A stretch of DNA of 15,344 nt, taken from the NCBI GenBank assembly GCA_902525995.1, contig CABZJG010000018.1, positions 1 through 15,344 of the forward strand, written 5' to 3'. The stretch is from Paracoccaceae bacterium. Lineage in GTDB: Bacteria; Pseudomonadota; Alphaproteobacteria; Rhodobacterales; Rhodobacteraceae. Of this stretch, positions 13,981-15,344 are shown one piece after another. Every line of letters begins with the position of its first letter. Within the stretch, counting starts at the first letter, position 1. Under the pieces are notes generated by a model. The model saw only the letters and a program-made list of their open reading frames with translations, was not told the origin of the DNA and made no database searches. The position numbers and the translations under genes are program-made.

Positions 13981-15344
13981 GTAAGCATCAACGCTGCTGC
14001 CGATCAAGCGGCATTTTGCGTCTCGACCTCGACCTCCTGCGCCTTGATCGTCTCCTGATAGGCCCACGGCAACAGATCCTGCATGCGGGTTGCCGGATGA
14101 TCTTGAATGCGCTCCAACACCCATGCGAGCCAGGCTTCTGGGTTGACGTTGTTCATCTTGGCCGTCTCGATGAGGGTGTAGGCTATGGCCACGGATTTTC
14201 CGCCTGCCTCTGATCCCATGAAAAGGTAGTTCTTTCGTCCAACGGCCACAGGGCGCACTGCGCGCTCTGCTGTGTTATTATCAAACTCAAGAAAGCCGTT
14301 GTCGAGATAAGGCCGTGCTTTTGGCAGGCGGGCAAGCGCATATCTGATCGCCTTTGCCAGTGGCGTCTTACCGGAAATTCTGTCCAACTGTTCCTTGAGC
14401 CAGATCTCCAGATCATCAAAGATAGGCTTGGCCTGCTCTTGACGCAGGGCCACGCGCTCAGCAGGTGGGAGCCCCCGCGCTTGCGCCTCAACATCATAGA
14501 GTTTTCGAATGCGCAGAACCGCTTCGCCGGCCACGGGCAGTTTTAAACTTTCGTACAGGCTGTAAAACTCTCGCCGCACATGGGCCATACAGGCCATCTC
14601 TTTGACCCTTCCCGTGCGGTAGGCGTCGTTATAGCCAGAATAGGCATCCGCATGGGCGTAGCCTTTGTATGGCTTGAGGTGTTCCGTCGGATGTTGCGCT
14701 CCCCGGTTGGTGGAGAACTGGTACCACACGGCGGGCGGTGCCGTTCCCGACCAGGCCCTCTCATCTCGGGCATAGACCCAAAGTCGCGACGTTTTAGTCT
14801 TGTTCTTGCCGCGCCCCTTGCCCTTCTGGAGCAGCTTGACCGTGGTATCATCCATGAAGATCGCCTGCGCTTCAAACACATGATCGCGGATGGCATCCGC
14901 TATGCGCTCCAGCAGCCTGGTGCATTTGCCCACCCAGAGGGCCATGAGGGACCCGCTCAGATCGATGCCTTCGTTCCCAAACATTTGGCTCTGCCGGTAT
15001 AGGGGTAAGTGATAGCCATATTTGCAGCACAGGATATGCGCCATCAGCGCAGGGCCGACAAAGCTCTTGGGAATGGGGCGGCTTGGCATCTCAGCCTGAA
15101 CCACCTTCTCACAGCAGGTGCAGGCCAGTCGCGGACGTTTGATCTCATTGACGATGTAATGGCCCGGCACATACTCCAACTCCTCCATCACATCGGCCCC
15201 CAACTCTTTGAAGTCGCCGCCGCAATCTTCGCAGGTATCACTGGGGGTGATAGTCTTCTGCACTCGCTTGAGGCTTTTGGGAAAGGGCTTGCGCTTGCGG
15301 GGCGTGCGGGGTGACTTTGTAACGTCAGCGTCAGAAGACGTGGC
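13981..15344 (-). mobile_element. IS66-family insertion sequence, one end visible
   Basis: The element end is placed at 13981, where the sequence begins GTAAGCATCAACGCTG; IS66-family ends commonly start with GTAAGC. The transposase stop follows 23 bases in. The element runs off the right edge, so the other terminal repeat, tnpA and tnpB are not visible. IS66 makes 8-bp target duplications; if the end is right, the copy on this side would be GGCGAAAA (13973-13980), which cannot be checked here. Confidence 0.82.
14004..15344 (-). CDS. tnpC: IS66-family transposase TnpC (start beyond window edge)
   Basis: DDE transposase of the IS66 family. The frame is open from the TGA at 14004-14006 to the right edge, giving at least 446 residues; the GTG at 15263 is internal. 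In order: a basic RKRKPFPKSLKR stretch, a zinc finger (CEDCGGDF and ACTCCEKV), the IS66 core with IFMDDTTVKLL (first Asp), HADAYSGYNDAYR (second Asp) and FDNNTAERAVRPVAVGRKNY (Glu), then the IS66 C-terminal block ending in WLAWVLERIQDHP. All three catalytic residues and the reading frame are intact, so the part seen could be active. The bases right of 15263 continue the same protein. Confidence 0.96.
   Translation of the reverse strand, partial: ATSSDADVTKSPRTPRKRKPFPKSLKRVQKTITPSDTCEDCGGDFKELGADVMEELEYVPGHYIVNEIKRPRLACTCCEKVVQAEMPSRPIPKSFVGPALMAHILCCKYGYHLPLYRQSQMFGNEGIDLSGSLMALWVGKCTRLLERIADAIRDHVFEAQAIFMDDTTVKLLQKGKGRGKNKTKTSRLWVYARDERAWSGTAPPAVWYQFSTNRGAQHPTEHLKPYKGYAHADAYSGYNDAYRTGRVKEMACMAHVRREFYSLYESLKLPVAGEAVLRIRKLYDVEAQARGLPPAERVALRQEQAKPIFDDLEIWLKEQLDRISGKTPLAKAIRYALARLPKARPYLDNGFLEFDNNTAERAVRPVAVGRKNYLFMGSEAGGKSVAIAYTLIETAKMNNVNPEAWLAWVLERIQDHPATRMQDLLPWAYQETIKAQEVEVETQNAA

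Noticed and set aside
1..15344. CRISPR arrays, tRNA or rRNA genes, toxin-antitoxin or phage-defence modules
   Set aside because: I looked for regularly spaced repeats, tRNA-like cloverleaf ends and defence-type domains on both strands and saw none.

Overview
The window looks like chromosomal DNA from a roseobacter-type alphaproteobacterium (Rhodobacteraceae). The base composition is GC-rich, protein-level similarity is to that family for ImuB, RsmB, the SDHAF4-like protein and the tandem deformylases, and the order rsmB - heparinase II/III protein - purH - lspA - (small lipoprotein) - M16 - M16 matches the arrangement I recall from that family. Identifications come from reading motifs by eye; no database search was possible.

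Layout. At the left edge is the last part of imuB (plus strand), facing a (S)-ureidoglycine aminohydrolase gene (allE type, minus). Between their ends lies an 88-bp inverted repeat. From 1273 to 9533 everything reads leftward. A gene for the 16S rRNA methyltransferase RsmB comes first. Next is a promoter and a tight run of a heparinase II/III-family protein, purH and lspA. Then comes a decayed small lipoprotein gene and two paired M16 peptidase genes. From 9599 a short plus-strand gene encodes an SDHAF4-like (DUF1674) protein. It converges, 3 nt apart, on the leftward translation-initiation cluster def - def-like - fmt. To the right, plus-strand genes encode a MalY/PatB-type PLP enzyme and a streptomycin 6-kinase/hydroxyurea-type phosphotransferase. 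An IS66-family element runs off the right edge.

How the genes fit together. def and fmt make and remove the N-formyl group of the initiator methionine. RsmB methylates 16S rRNA, PurH completes IMP synthesis, and LspA cuts lipoprotein signal peptides. The two M16 proteins look like an exported heterodimer, one subunit with the HxxEH zinc site and one without.

The most notable feature is a cluster of reading-frame breaks. Each M16 gene is split by a one-base change in an A/T homopolymer, in opposite directions. rsmB is split by what looks like a 2-base loss in a GC dinucleotide run. The lipoprotein gene between lspA and the M16 pair carries several indels and an early stop. Either the sequence has indel errors at simple repeats, or a cell-envelope proteolysis module is decaying while its neighbours stay intact. 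The second point of interest is a deformylase-like paralogue that has lost the EGCLS metal-ligand motif. I found no CRISPR array, tRNA, rRNA or defence system, and nothing that amounts to a clearly new multi-gene system.
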